From Mailhella sp. (GTDB lineage: Bacteria > Desulfobacterota > Desulfovibrionia > Desulfovibrionales > Desulfovibrionaceae): DNA of 64,000 nt. The number at the start of each line of letters is the position of its first letter. Positions within the stretch are counted from its first letter, which is position 1. Under the pieces are notes generated by a model, which searched no databases, had not been told where the DNA came from, and worked only from the letters and a program-made list of their open reading frames with translations. The DNA is taken from contig JAGAZG010000168.1 in assembly GCA_017940105.1 (NCBI GenBank), positions 6,361-70,360 on the forward strand, written 5' to 3'. This document shows, piece after piece, positions 24,274 through 32,111 of the stretch. The translations under genes and the position numbers were made by a program.

Positions 24274-24549
24274 TTACAAATGCTTCACACGCTGGCTTTC
24301 CTCGGCTCTTTTGGCATTGTTCCATCTGTCGATAGTCCCGACCAAATAGCCTGTGATGCGCCTGATGCGCTCGAACTTTGCCCTTGCCTCAAAATCCAGC
24401 ATCACACAACCGCCCTCCACTCCCGTGATGGTGAGTTTCGTGAGCGGCGTCACAGTTCGCTCCTTCGCCAAGGCAAGGTACTGCCTTATTTCATCTTCCG
24501 TGATGTCCGGCACGTCCTCCACGATAATAATCACACCGTCGATACGCAT
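24274..24549 (-). CDS. Hypothetical protein (91 aa)
   Basis: ATG 24549 follows GGGGTGAGG. The protein has an N-terminal strand (VIIIVEDVPD), a helix, and strands around TITGVEGGCVMLDFEARAK. It lies between two small paralogous genes downstream of the lysin. No family recognised. Confidence 0.55.
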   Translation of the reverse strand: MRIDGVIIIVEDVPDITEDEIRQYLALAKERTVTPLTKLTITGVEGGCVMLDFEARAKFERIRRITGYLVGTIDRWNNAKRAEESQRVKHL

Positions 24550-24555
24550 AGCGCC

Positions 24556-24750
24556 TCACCCCTTGATTTCCGTACACCAGCGTCGCTTTCCCGCATCGAA
24601 GAAGATGTTGCTCCCCTTCCTGCGCTTGAACCGTGACGGGAAAACATTCGCCAAGTCCCTATCCATACTTCGTGAATTCTCAAGGATATAACTGATTTTC
24701 CGCTTGTCTTCCTCGGACAGCGGCATAGCCGACCAAACCTTCGTATTCAT
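24556..24750 (-). CDS. Small hypothetical protein, paralogue of 23903-24094
   Basis: 64 residues with the pattern LSEEDKRKISYILENS, DLANVFP, NIFFDAGKRRW. The same pattern recurs in 23903-24094. It lies four bases after the lysin stop in the same operon. Function unknown. Confidence 0.6.
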   Translation of the reverse strand: MNTKVWSAMPLSEEDKRKISYILENSRSMDRDLANVFPSRFKRRKGSNIFFDAGKRRWCTEIKG

Positions 24751-24754
24751 GCGC

Positions 24755-26161
24755 TCACCTCAGATACTTGTCTGCCGTAGCCAGGAATGCGATGGCTGCG
24801 TCCTCTGTGTAACCCTGTTTCAGCAGGTAGTCTATATCGTTCTGTTCGTAGGGCTTTCCATTCGGAGCAATGCGTCCCTTCTGCGTATACTTCGGTTCTT
24901 TGGACAAAAGCTCGATTGCATCATCCACAGTGTAGCCATGCCCCACGAGGTACTTGATGTCGTTTTCCTCATAGGCAGCTCCGTTGGGAGCCAGGGTTAC
25001 GCAAGACGTGCTCCCAGCATCGCCCACAATTTCTGCTGCTGTCCGGGTACTCTGCCCTTGTACCATGTGTCCAGCCCCGTAAGACTTGGTTCCCGTGGCG
25101 ACATAGCCCCACACGTTTTCTGCACCATAATCTCCGGCGATGGAGGACTTCACGATACGGTTACGGCTCGAACTGTTGCCCCAATAATCACCATCACCTG
25201 TGGCAATCACCACATGGTCTGGGCCATCAGAGCGACAGTAATTTGTTTCGAGAAGGCAGATGTCACCCATCACGCCGCCTTCCTCCGGCTCTTTCCACAG
25301 ACCGTTAGCCTTGGCATAATCCATCAGGTTTGGAACCCACATCAGGTTTCCTTGCGAACCATCCTCCATGAGCTTGCCCATAAAATGATTCGCATGGAGC
25401 AGGAAATCACGCACCCAGGCAGTACAGCCGTTGTTGCCGTAGCCCTGCGACCCGACACGGCTGTCCGCATAAGCAGCCGCAGACGGAATATTGCTCGCTG
25501 AATATTTGTCCGTGGTATCAAGAAAAGACAAGGCATCAGCACGGGTATAGCCATTGTTCAGCAGGTACTGGATATCATTGTCATCATAAGGCTGACCATT
25601 CGGGGCAATCTCCCTCGTGTCCTCCTGCTTGCTGACTGCATTGATACCGGCATACCGCATGATACCTTCCGCTATGGCCTTGGCAAACGCTTCCTGCCGA
25701 TCACGAAGGGCTGCATTATCTGTAAACTCGTCGATGAACGCAGTCTCCACAAGGATGGCTGGCATATCCGTTCGCTTCAAAACGCAAAGACCAGGACGCT
25801 CCTTGAGTCCACGGTCAACTGTACCAATCTGTGCGATGAGCTTTTCCTGTACCGCTTCTCCTAAAGCAGACCCCTGTGTTCCAAGTCGATACACGCAAGT
25901 CTCTGTCCCCTTTGCGACACCATTGAACGCATTACAATGAATGCTCACGAACAAATCTGCATCCCACTCGTTTGCCACATCAGGAACACCGTAAAGGTCG
26001 TCCGTTTGCAGGAGATATGTTTCTACTCCCGCCGCATTCAACTTTTCTGTGACCATCGCGCCGACATTTGCAGCTACGTCCGACTCCCGCAAGCCATAAC
26101 CACAAGCTCCGGGGTCTGGGTTGCCATTCAAAGCATGGCCGGGATTGATGAACACTTTCAT
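24755..26161 (-). CDS. Endolysin: amidase plus CHAP-like domain plus three 37-residue repeats
   Basis: ATG 26161 follows AGGTGAGAG. Residues 1-172 are an Amidase_3 N-acetylmuramoyl-L-alanine amidase with zinc ligands H9, E26, H75 (SIHCNA) and E139 (LVETAF). Residues 225-355 look like a CHAP-type cysteine peptidase (NGCTAW with C246, DHVVIATG with H316). Three repeats of about 37 residues with the plan APNGxPYxxNDIxYLLxxGYTxDxAIxFL lie at 185-221, 390-426 and 431-467, probably cell wall binding or UBA-like helices. Two lytic domains with the first repeat between them is unusual. It follows the holin genes. Confidence 0.88.
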   Translation of the reverse strand: MKVFINPGHALNGNPDPGACGYGLRESDVAANVGAMVTEKLNAAGVETYLLQTDDLYGVPDVANEWDADLFVSIHCNAFNGVAKGTETCVYRLGTQGSALGEAVQEKLIAQIGTVDRGLKERPGLCVLKRTDMPAILVETAFIDEFTDNAALRDRQEAFAKAIAEGIMRYAGINAVSKQEDTREIAPNGQPYDDNDIQYLLNNGYTRADALSFLDTTDKYSASNIPSAAAYADSRVGSQGYGNNGCTAWVRDFLLHANHFMGKLMEDGSQGNLMWVPNLMDYAKANGLWKEPEEGGVMGDICLLETNYCRSDGPDHVVIATGDGDYWGNSSSRNRIVKSSIAGDYGAENVWGYVATGTKSYGAGHMVQGQSTRTAAEIVGDAGSTSCVTLAPNGAAYEENDIKYLVGHGYTVDDAIELLSKEPKYTQKGRIAPNGKPYEQNDIDYLLKQGYTEDAAIAFLATADKYLR

Positions 26162-26236
26162 TTCTCTCACCTGTTCCCTTTCTACCGTTTTGGTTCTTAT
26201 CACATCATAAAAACCAAATCAGGCTTCTTTTGGTTC

Positions 26237-26533
26237 TTACTTATTCGGCTTGAACGTATCTTTCAGATTATCCACGACATCTGCAATTTGCTGTCCCTGA
26301 GCTGCCACGTTTGCGACCTGCCCTAATGTCTGGCTGACTTGGCTCTGTTGTAACTGTGCTCTTTCCGCCAGTCCTTTGCCAGTCAGCACACCGACCAAAC
26401 CGCTGATAATGCCAATGGGAATTTCTGTTCCCACACTAGCTCCCGACTTATAGGACAACAGCACCCATCCGATAATAGCTATTACGCCCATGACCACCAA
26501 GCCCCAGGCTATCACAGTATTCATGTCTTTCAT
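26237..26533 (-). CDS. Holin-like two-helix membrane protein (98 aa)
   Basis: Two hydrophobic segments (about 6-28 and 36-53) are followed by a Q/A-rich helix and lysine end. Size, topology and position between the XhlA-like gene and the lysin suit a holin. It overlaps the upstream gene by 4 bases. Confidence 0.75.
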   Translation of the reverse strand: MKDMNTVIAWGLVVMGVIAIIGWVLLSYKSGASVGTEIPIGIISGLVGVLTGKGLAERAQLQQSQVSQTLGQVANVAAQGQQIADVVDNLKDTFKPNK

Positions 26534-26964
26534 TTCTCGCCACCCCTTTTTCTTTCTCCCATCGGAAAAGTTCTGGTAATGCGAGCGAGCAAATCAGGAG
26601 CCATATCGCCCTTGTGCTCGCAGTTACAGAAATGAGCAAACTCGTTGATACGCTCGTCCACAAGGTCAAGTCTTCTGTGCATGGCATCCACTTTGGCATT
26701 AAGAACAGCAATCCTTTCACTCATTTCTGCTTGCTGGCGAATGGCTTGCTCGCAAATGCTCTCCATTTTACTGATGGAGTTTTCCAATCGCTCCATGTTG
26801 CGATTCATGGACTTTTCCATCGAATTAACGCTGACGCGAATGGGGTCAACCAACGGCTCCACATAGTCTTCTTTCAAATGCCGTGAAAACCGCCACTCAA
26901 AAACGAGGATGGCGCAGATACCGCTGACTGCCCCGCTAAGTACCGTGACAATCTCTCTTTCCAT
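26530..26964 (-). CDS. XhlA-like/accessory holin protein with coiled coil (144 aa)
   Basis: One N-terminal membrane helix (ITVLSGAVSGICAILVF-type, residues 4-22) and a long coiled coil (about 45-105) with an acidic end. This plan resembles hemolysin XhlA-like or Mu-type accessory lysis proteins. It starts the lysis group after the DGR terminator. Confidence 0.65.
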   Translation of the reverse strand: MEREIVTVLSGAVSGICAILVFEWRFSRHLKEDYVEPLVDPIRVSVNSMEKSMNRNMERLENSISKMESICEQAIRQQAEMSERIAVLNAKVDAMHRRLDLVDERINEFAHFCNCEHKGDMAPDLLARITRTFPMGERKRGGEK

Positions 26965-27007
26965 TGTCCTCCACCTCCCTCACCATGTCTTATGCACCAG
27001 CCTATAC

Positions 27008-27047
27008 AAAAAACGGCGGCAGCATCCATACATGATGCCGCCGCCGT
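27008..27047 (-). terminator. Terminator of the tail fibre/DGR operon
   Basis: On the minus strand ACGGCGGCGGCATCATG pairs with GATGCTGCCGCCGT and is followed by TTTTTT. It lies between the DGR-linked genes and the lysis genes. Confidence 0.9.
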
Positions 27048-27064
27048 CCTGAATCTCTGTCGCC

Positions 27065-27241
27065 TTATTCCTTCGGAATCTTGGACTTTACTTCCTCGCA
27101 GAACGCGAAGAACTCCTCATAGGCTTCCGGCTTGGTGTCCTTCTGCCGAAGAATTGCAATCTGGTCGTCAATGCTGTAACGAGTATTGATGACGGCTGCA
27201 ATTTCCTGTTCACGGGTCAGTTTGCTTTCCTGAGTTTCCAT
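27065..27241 (-). CDS. Small hypothetical protein at the end of the DGR operon (58 aa)
   Basis: ATG 27241 follows GGAGGAAACAG and overlaps the 3' end of the reverse transcriptase gene by 25 bases. The pattern RYSIDDQIAILRQKDTKPEAYEEF resembles the short proteins that follow tail fibre genes in many Firmicute phages. The DGR may have inserted between a tail fibre gene and this one. Confidence 0.6.
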   Translation of the reverse strand: METQESKLTREQEIAAVINTRYSIDDQIAILRQKDTKPEAYEEFFAFCEEVKSKIPKE

Positions 27242-28467
27242 GTCTGTTTCCTCCGTTTCTTTATAACGCAGACCGGGGCGGACACCCCAAACAGCGTCTT
27301 AAATAACACATCCATACGTCTGGCGGCTATCACACCGCCACGACGGATTGCATGGCCTTTCCACGATGCGTGGGAATTCGCCGCTTCTGCCAGCGTCAGC
27401 TTGCCCTCAGCCACCCTCGCAACGAACTTCTTCAGCTTCCTTCTTTGACGAATGATGCTGTCCCTCGCCATGCGTCGCTTAACCTTGCCTGTTTCTGTCA
27501 AGGTTAGCAACACTTTCAAAAACCGAAGGCCATGCCGCAACTTGACGATATGCGTCTTCTTCTGGTTGACCTCTATCCCATAGAAGGAACAAGCCCCTAC
27601 CAGTTCCCGGACAGCTTTTCTCGCCTCGGCTTTTGTGCGAAACAGCATATAGCCGTCATCCATGTAGCGTCCGTAAAAACGAACACGCATCCGCTCCTTG
27701 ACGAAGTGGTCGATGGCTGACGGGTATGCCACTGCCGTTATCTGCGATACTTGGCTTCCTAAACCAAGGCTTCGCCCCGTATACCCTTCCAGCACATTTT
27801 CACGCCTGACACGTTTGTAGGCGATACGGCTGTTCGGGTGTCCGAATGGCAGGACAAACTGCTCCAACAGATGCAGGATGCGTGAGTCAGAAAACTCTTT
27901 CCCATACATCCGAAAGCAATAACTGTGCAGGATGCGGTCAAAGAACTTCGAGAAGTCAAAGACCACGGCCCAGCCATCGTTCGAGAAACCATTCTTCCGA
28001 TAGAACTGCTGCAAATGCGCTGTCAGCCGATCAAGCGCCTGGTCAACGCCTCGTCCTTCGAGGCAAGCACCGTTGTCATAGATAAGACCCCGGCGCAGCA
28101 TGGGGACGAGAACATTGTCGCAAGTTGCTCTCTGGATAACCCGCTCCGAGAAATGGATGCTGCGTATGTGACGCACTTTGCCACGTTCCTTGGTGTCGAA
28201 CTCCACGAAGCCCTTCGTGATGTCCCGTCCACGTTCCAAGGCTTCTCTCGCAAGCTCCATATTCCTGAGAAGGTTCATCTGGTATCGCTGGACACTTGCT
28301 TTCCAAGTGACGTTCCTTCTGGACTTCCTGTTTGCCGCGAAAAGAGCACGGTAGCTTGTAATGCTCGAAAAATCGTCGCATCGTGCATATCTTGCCCTTT
28401 TCTTTTCCTCTCTCGCGGCCTTTCGGCGCTGGTATCTTCCTTCGCGCCGCCGCTCAAGCGATGTCAC
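27217..28467 (-). CDS. DGR reverse transcriptase
   Basis: The GTG start at 28467 lies behind an AAGGGGG. The 416 residues have RT motifs: FDFSKFFD (170-177), the DGR-type LGLGSQVSQ (234-242) in place of the QG/PQG of other RTs, and the catalytic YMDD (268-271), then LRHGLRFLK. The N-terminus is strongly basic. DGR RTs copy the template RNA with errors at adenines, and the cDNA replaces the variable repeat. The template repeat, Avd-like gene and target gene stand directly upstream. Confidence 0.95.
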   Translation of the reverse strand: MTSLERRREGRYQRRKAAREEKKRARYARCDDFSSITSYRALFAANRKSRRNVTWKASVQRYQMNLLRNMELAREALERGRDITKGFVEFDTKERGKVRHIRSIHFSERVIQRATCDNVLVPMLRRGLIYDNGACLEGRGVDQALDRLTAHLQQFYRKNGFSNDGWAVVFDFSKFFDRILHSYCFRMYGKEFSDSRILHLLEQFVLPFGHPNSRIAYKRVRRENVLEGYTGRSLGLGSQVSQITAVAYPSAIDHFVKERMRVRFYGRYMDDGYMLFRTKAEARKAVRELVGACSFYGIEVNQKKTHIVKLRHGLRFLKVLLTLTETGKVKRRMARDSIIRQRRKLKKFVARVAEGKLTLAEAANSHASWKGHAIRRGGVIAARRMDVLFKTLFGVSAPVCVIKKRRKQTWKLRKAN

Positions 28468-28741
28468 GATATAGTTGCCCCCTTGGGCCTCGTGTACGGC
28501 AAACCGTCCCTATGGGGCGTGTGCGTCCTAGAACAGCCGCGTAGCGTCACCGGGCATGGAGCAGAGGCAGGTACGCACCGGAATCCTCTGCCATGCACGA
28601 AAGCGTCCGCCCGGACGCATCACGAGGCATATTTACCCTTTTGCTTGGGAAGGTCATGCGCTCCTTCCAATGATTTCTTTGAATGGTACTGCGTTCGGCC
28701 CTTTGCGGGCTTACTTGGCCTGACCCAGCCTTTCGACTATC
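28468..28741 (-). ncRNA. DGR spacer RNA between template repeat and RT gene
   Basis: 274 bases with no gene. A 12-bp hairpin with a 2-base bulge spans 28554-28596 (GCATGG..CAGAGG with CCTCTG and CCATGC), and a perfect GCGTCC/GGACGC hairpin follows at 28603-28618. In the Bordetella phage DGR the equivalent spacer primes and supports cDNA synthesis, and this region should do the same. That role is inferred from position and structure. Confidence 0.6.
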
Positions 28742-28877
28742 TTGGAATCACAGCGGCGCCCGAATGCCCGTGTTGCTGGCGTTGTTGTTGTTGGCGTTGC
28801 CGTTGTTGTTGACGTTGCAGAAGTTCGTGGCATTCGTCCGGTTAGCAGACAACTCCCACCAGTTGCACCGGGAACCA
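28742..28877 (-). repeat. DGR template repeat (TR)
   Basis: 136 bases aligned without gaps to 29405-29540. On the coding (minus) strand TR has 37 adenines, 22 of which are replaced in the variable repeat; none of the other 99 bases differ. AAC codons dominate (18 variable codons in total), as in other DGRs. Identity ends abruptly at 28877. It lies 38 bases after the Avd-like gene. Confidence 0.96.
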
Positions 28878-28914
28878 ACCAGCAAAAATGCAGCGCATGG
28901 CCTGTATGCCGTTT

Positions 28915-29334
28915 TCACGGCTGAAATTGCTTGATGAACTTGGCACTGTCCGCCTTGCGCCAGCCCCGAAGGAGCTGGGCTTCCTTGACAAGCAGCTCGG
29001 TCACAGACTGGAACTTGTCAGGACTGACGGAAAGCGTCGTAAGCATGAACTGAAGGAGCTGAAATATCTGCTCCACCGTGATGATCGCCTGTGTCTGGTA
29101 GTCCCTGCGCATCTCCGCTTCCCGCAAATTCTGCGGGTAGATGCTGTTCGCTGCTGTGATGTTGTCCATCAGGCGAATGACCCTCTCCACCATCGGAAAG
29201 GTGAAGACAGGCCGCCACCTCTTTGGCACGATTTTCTCACTCATCACGAACCGTGTCAGCTCCGCCCGTATCAAGGTCGCAGTATGGTAGAACTCCAAAT
29301 GGCTCTCACTTCGGTTTCGCTTCAACACGCTCAT
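28915..29334 (-). CDS. Avd-like accessory variability determinant
   Basis: ATG 29334 follows GGAGGAGCAG. The 139-residue protein is mostly helical and basic, with the size and position of bAvd, the pentameric four-helix protein that binds the DGR RT and RNA. It lies between the target gene and TR, the standard place. Confidence 0.85.
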   Translation of the reverse strand: MSVLKRNRSESHLEFYHTATLIRAELTRFVMSEKIVPKRWRPVFTFPMVERVIRLMDNITAANSIYPQNLREAEMRRDYQTQAIITVEQIFQLLQFMLTTLSVSPDKFQSVTELLVKEAQLLRGWRKADSAKFIKQFQP

Positions 29335-29361
29335 AGTTCTGCTCCTCCGTTCTTGGTCGAT

Positions 29362-29393
29362 ACTAACCGCCCCACATGGGGGCGGGAGTTAGT
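29362..29393 (-). promoter_or_regulatory. Hairpin/cruciform next to the variable repeat
   Basis: Two bases after the target stop codon, CCGCCCC pairs with GGGGCGG around a 5-base loop and ACTAA with TTAGT outside, with a 3-base bulge. There is no T run. In the Bordetella DGR a GC-rich hairpin just downstream of the variable repeat is needed for efficient mutagenic homing; this is the likely equivalent. Confidence 0.75.
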
Positions 29394-29395
29394 GA

Positions 29396-30280
29396 TTACC
29401 CGATACGGAAGCACAGCGGCGCCCGAACGCCCGTGTAGCTGGCGTAGTTGGCGTTGGCGCCGCCGGAGTAGTCGACGAAGCAGAAGTACGCGGCACTCGC
29501 CCGGTAAGCAGACAACTCCCACCAGTGGCACCGGGAACCACCGTTGCCATCGCCCTTGATGATGTGCTTCGAGCCACCGTAGAAGATGGGGTACTGGAGA
29601 TTGCAGCCGCCACCGCCAGTGCCGAATCCCGGCTGGCTCCAAGTGTGATGCCCGAATACCTCAACCTCAGTGGGAAGCCAAAGTTTGCCAGCATTTGCCC
29701 AAGACCAACTCGTATCCTCAGATACCGCTCCACCTGCTGAGTAGCGTTCCTCAAGCAGAGCACGTTTGGTGATAATATAAGGCTTAAGGTCGGTCGGCAG
29801 CTTGGCATAGATGCCATTCGTCTCATCGTTAAGCGTCTGATACAACTCGCTTGCCAGCCACGGATGTTTCACCGTTGCCGTGCCGTTGTTGGTATCAGAC
29901 GAATTCATACGCTTGCCGCCAGCAAGGCAGTCACGGCTGATAAAGTCGATATGCCCGCCAATCTCAGTGTCACCACACTTACGATAGGGGTTGATACCAG
30001 CTACTTCCATGACTACTTTCTCGCCCGTGGTGAGCGTAATGGTCTTGAAGTCACCAATGTGGATGCCCTCAAAATCCTCTGCACGAGCGCGACCATTGAT
30101 GCTTGCCCAGCTCTCGGTCAGCTCCTTGCCGTAAGGCACACCGCCCTGCAAGAAGATTTCCTTCATGAACTCTGCGGCTTCTGTACCGCTGAGGCGACCA
30201 GTCCCGTTGGCCATATCTACGATGAAGCCGTCGGTCTTTTTGAAGCCGGTCTTGCTCGGAAGTTCGTTTGTCTTAATCAT
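29396..30280 (-). CDS. DGR target, C-type-lectin-like tail fibre tip protein
   Basis: 294 residues. The C-terminal 45 (about 247-292) are the variable repeat product, with CHWWELSAY, a central NANYASY segment and GVRAPLCFRIG, the plan of the C-type lectin-like (formylglycine-generating/DUF6273-like) DGR targets. The N-terminal part includes an ISRD and W...LY segment consistent with an attachment and trimerisation module. At the end of the tail fibre genes it is likely the receptor-binding tip, changed by the DGR to follow receptor changes. Confidence 0.9.
   Translation of the reverse strand: MIKTNELPSKTGFKKTDGFIVDMANGTGRLSGTEAAEFMKEIFLQGGVPYGKELTESWASINGRARAEDFEGIHIGDFKTITLTTGEKVVMEVAGINPYRKCGDTEIGGHIDFISRDCLAGGKRMNSSDTNNGTATVKHPWLASELYQTLNDETNGIYAKLPTDLKPYIITKRALLEERYSAGGAVSEDTSWSWANAGKLWLPTEVEVFGHHTWSQPGFGTGGGGCNLQYPIFYGGSKHIIKGDGNGGSRCHWWELSAYRASAAYFCFVDYSGGANANYASYTGVRAPLCFRIG
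29405..29540 (-). repeat. DGR variable repeat (VR)
   Basis: Gapless partner of the template repeat at offset 663. All 22 differences are at template adenines. It encodes the last part of the target gene up to two codons before its end. The 16 bases 29412-29427, GC-rich and invariant, are the candidate initiation-of-homing segment beside the hairpin. Confidence 0.96.
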
Positions 30281-30295
30281 TTCTTTCGTTCCTCC

Positions 30296-30676
30296 CTATA
30301 CTTTCTTCACTGCGGCAATAGGAATGCGCCCATCTGTCATGAGCTGCCTCCCATCCGCTGTCAACAGCGGAGCGTATACTACGCCACTAATGACGCTTGC
30401 CATCAGCCCGTACAGTTCGCTCAAGCACTCTCCCTGATTCATTTCCATAGCTCGCACAAGGCCAGCTACCGCAGAAGTGAGTGACGTTTCGTTGTCATTT
30501 TCAGGTCTTGCACGAACCGCATAGGCTATAATGGGTGTGCCATCGCGGGCAGCAATCTCGTCGCCGTTTGACGTTACAAGTGGGGCCTCTACATGACCGG
30601 CAATGAGATTGCCAGCCAGCATATCGAGGTCATAATTACTTGCCCCGCCTCCGACATTGAAAACGCCGTATGCCAT
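30296..30676 (-). CDS. Tail-associated hypothetical protein (126 aa)
   Basis: ATG 30676 follows GGAGGCGCATAGC. It contains two similar halves with APLVTSNGDEI.ARDGTPIIAY and APLLTADGRQLMTDGRIPIAA, a probable internal duplication of a beta-rich unit. The neighbour 30690-30980 ends in a related APLATQGKDSIG segment. It probably belongs to the tail fibre assembly. Confidence 0.6.
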   Translation of the reverse strand: MAYGVFNVGGGASNYDLDMLAGNLIAGHVEAPLVTSNGDEIAARDGTPIIAYAVRARPENDNETSLTSAVAGLVRAMEMNQGECLSELYGLMASVISGVVYAPLLTADGRQLMTDGRIPIAAVKKV

Positions 30677-30689
30677 GCTATGCGCCTCC

Positions 30690-30980
30690 TCATAAAATTC
30701 TATAAGCGTAGATTTCCACACCACTCTGAGTGCCAATGGAATCCTTGCCTTGTGTCGCAAGGGGTGCTGCTACCTCTCCCGCAATGACAGCGGCTTCGAG
30801 GTCATCCACTTCTGCGTCCACATCATTGATAAGCTCCTCAACCTCTGAGGAAAGAGATTCAAGAGCCGTTGCTATCTGGACTGCGGCGGTGCTGGTCGCG
30901 TCCGTCGTCTGCCGGATGTCTTTGATATGTTCGCAGAGGGCTGTCAGCCCCACGGCTTGCAATATCTTGCGCTGTGCCAT
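30690..30980 (-). CDS. Small tail fibre-associated coiled-coil protein, paralogue of 31000-31233
   Basis: 96 residues: LTALCEHIKDIR, then a coiled coil with ELINDVDAEVDDLEAAVI and a C-terminal strand segment. The next gene encodes the same plan without the strand tail. Probably virion-associated trimeric or regulatory parts of the fibre; function unknown. Confidence 0.6.
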   Translation of the reverse strand: MAQRKILQAVGLTALCEHIKDIRQTTDATSTAAVQIATALESLSSEVEELINDVDAEVDDLEAAVIAGEVAAPLATQGKDSIGTQSGVEIYAYRIL

Positions 30981-30999
30981 AGGCTTTTACCTCCCTTAC

Positions 31000-31233
31000 C
31001 TAATCATTGCCAGACAGGGACGACAAATCCCCTTTAATAATGGCATTGGTGAGGTTCTCTACCTCCGCGTCCACGTCATTGATGAGGCCCTCGACCTCTG
31101 CCGTCAAGTCTTCCAAAGCCCCAGAAATCTGGACAAAGGCGGAGCCAGCTTGCTCCGCCATTGCCCTAATTTCCTTGATGTGGTCACAGAGAGTAGTCAA
31201 CCCCTCGGTCTGCACTGTTTTATGCGCGGCCAC
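31000..31233 (-). CDS. Small tail fibre-associated coiled-coil protein (77 aa)
   Basis: GTG start at 31233. LTTLCDHIKEIR, EVEGLINDVDAEVENL are shared with 30690-30980, so the two are tandem duplicates. It lacks the C-terminal APLATQG segment. Unknown function. Confidence 0.55.
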   Translation of the reverse strand: MAAHKTVQTEGLTTLCDHIKEIRAMAEQAGSAFVQISGALEDLTAEVEGLINDVDAEVENLTNAIIKGDLSSLSGND

Positions 31234-31247
31234 GGGGTCAAACCCTC

Positions 31248-32054
31248 TTACTCGCCGCCCTGGGCTACGTCGTCAGCCAGGAGCGCTGCGATTTCCTCGG
31301 CAGTGTAATCGCTGATGTCGCTCTCGACCAGCAGGCTGGTAGCGGGGATGCCACCATCCTGTGCGAAGCCGTTGGCATCCGTGGTGCGGATGTTGCCAGC
31401 CGTGAAGGAGTTGGCAGCCAGCTTCTGCTGGACATCGGCAGCAGCCACGCCGCTGTCGGTGAGGTTGCCGCTGGCATCAAGGCCAGCGAGGTCGCCAGTC
31501 GTAGCGCCCGTAACCTTGTCTGCCTTGTCATTGTGGACATGACCAGCAGCCGCAAAATCGGATGCCTTGCTGCCGCTGTCGGTGAGATTGCCATTGGCAT
31601 CAAGGCCAGCGAAGTTACCAGCAGTTGCGCCAGCCACTTTCTCAGCAAAGCCGGAGAAGTCGAAGGTACCGGTGTAGGCATCATACTTGTAGACGGGAGT
31701 CTCGTCCGTGCCTACATTGATGACGGCAACATTCGTGCCTGCGGGATATTCCTTGCCAGCGCCTTCCTTGAAGTCGGCGGTGGTGGTGAAATCATCCTCA
31801 ACATTGTAAATGTTGTTCAGAACGCTTGCGGACAGGGCAGGCAGGTTGGCAAAGGTCACACTGCCAGCGGGCTTAAGAGCACCAACGAGCGCCGCATTGA
31901 TAGACGCTTCAACCTGCGCACCGGTCTGGAAATTGCTGTCATTCTGAAGGTCACTTACCTTAGTGGGCAGCTCGGTCTTCTTGGCAAAGGTCAGCTTGAG
32001 CTGCGCAGCCAAGTTCTGAATAGTAGTTTTTGTGGTGATGTTCTTGCTAGGCAT
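31248..32054 (-). CDS. Tail fibre shaft protein (268 aa)
   Basis: ATG 32054 follows GGAGGTAG. It has an N-terminal coiled segment (KTTIQNLAAQLK), a middle beta-rich part, and repeats of the fibre type: AGLDANGNLTDSGSKASDF and AGLDASGNLTDSGVAAADV at about 150-200, typical of phage fibre shafts. It stands between the fibre base (32112-33140) and the DGR target, so it may connect them. Confidence 0.75.
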   Translation of the reverse strand: MPSKNITTKTTIQNLAAQLKLTFAKKTELPTKVSDLQNDSNFQTGAQVEASINAALVGALKPAGSVTFANLPALSASVLNNIYNVEDDFTTTADFKEGAGKEYPAGTNVAVINVGTDETPVYKYDAYTGTFDFSGFAEKVAGATAGNFAGLDANGNLTDSGSKASDFAAAGHVHNDKADKVTGATTGDLAGLDASGNLTDSGVAAADVQQKLAANSFTAGNIRTTDANGFAQDGGIPATSLLVESDISDYTAEEIAALLADDVAQGGE

Positions 32055-32111
32055 TTTCTTCTACCTCCATAAAGATACAAATTGAACTTTTCTTTGCGCG
32101 ATGCTTTGGTT

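Noticed and set aside
27925..28812. 295-codon plus-strand frame over the RT gene and TR
   Set aside because: It is a shadow of the RT and of the AAC-rich template repeat (read as repeats of C and W codons).
29362..29393. Hairpin after the DGR target as a transcription terminator
   Set aside because: No T run on the minus strand, and the Avd-like gene with its own ribosome binding site follows directly.
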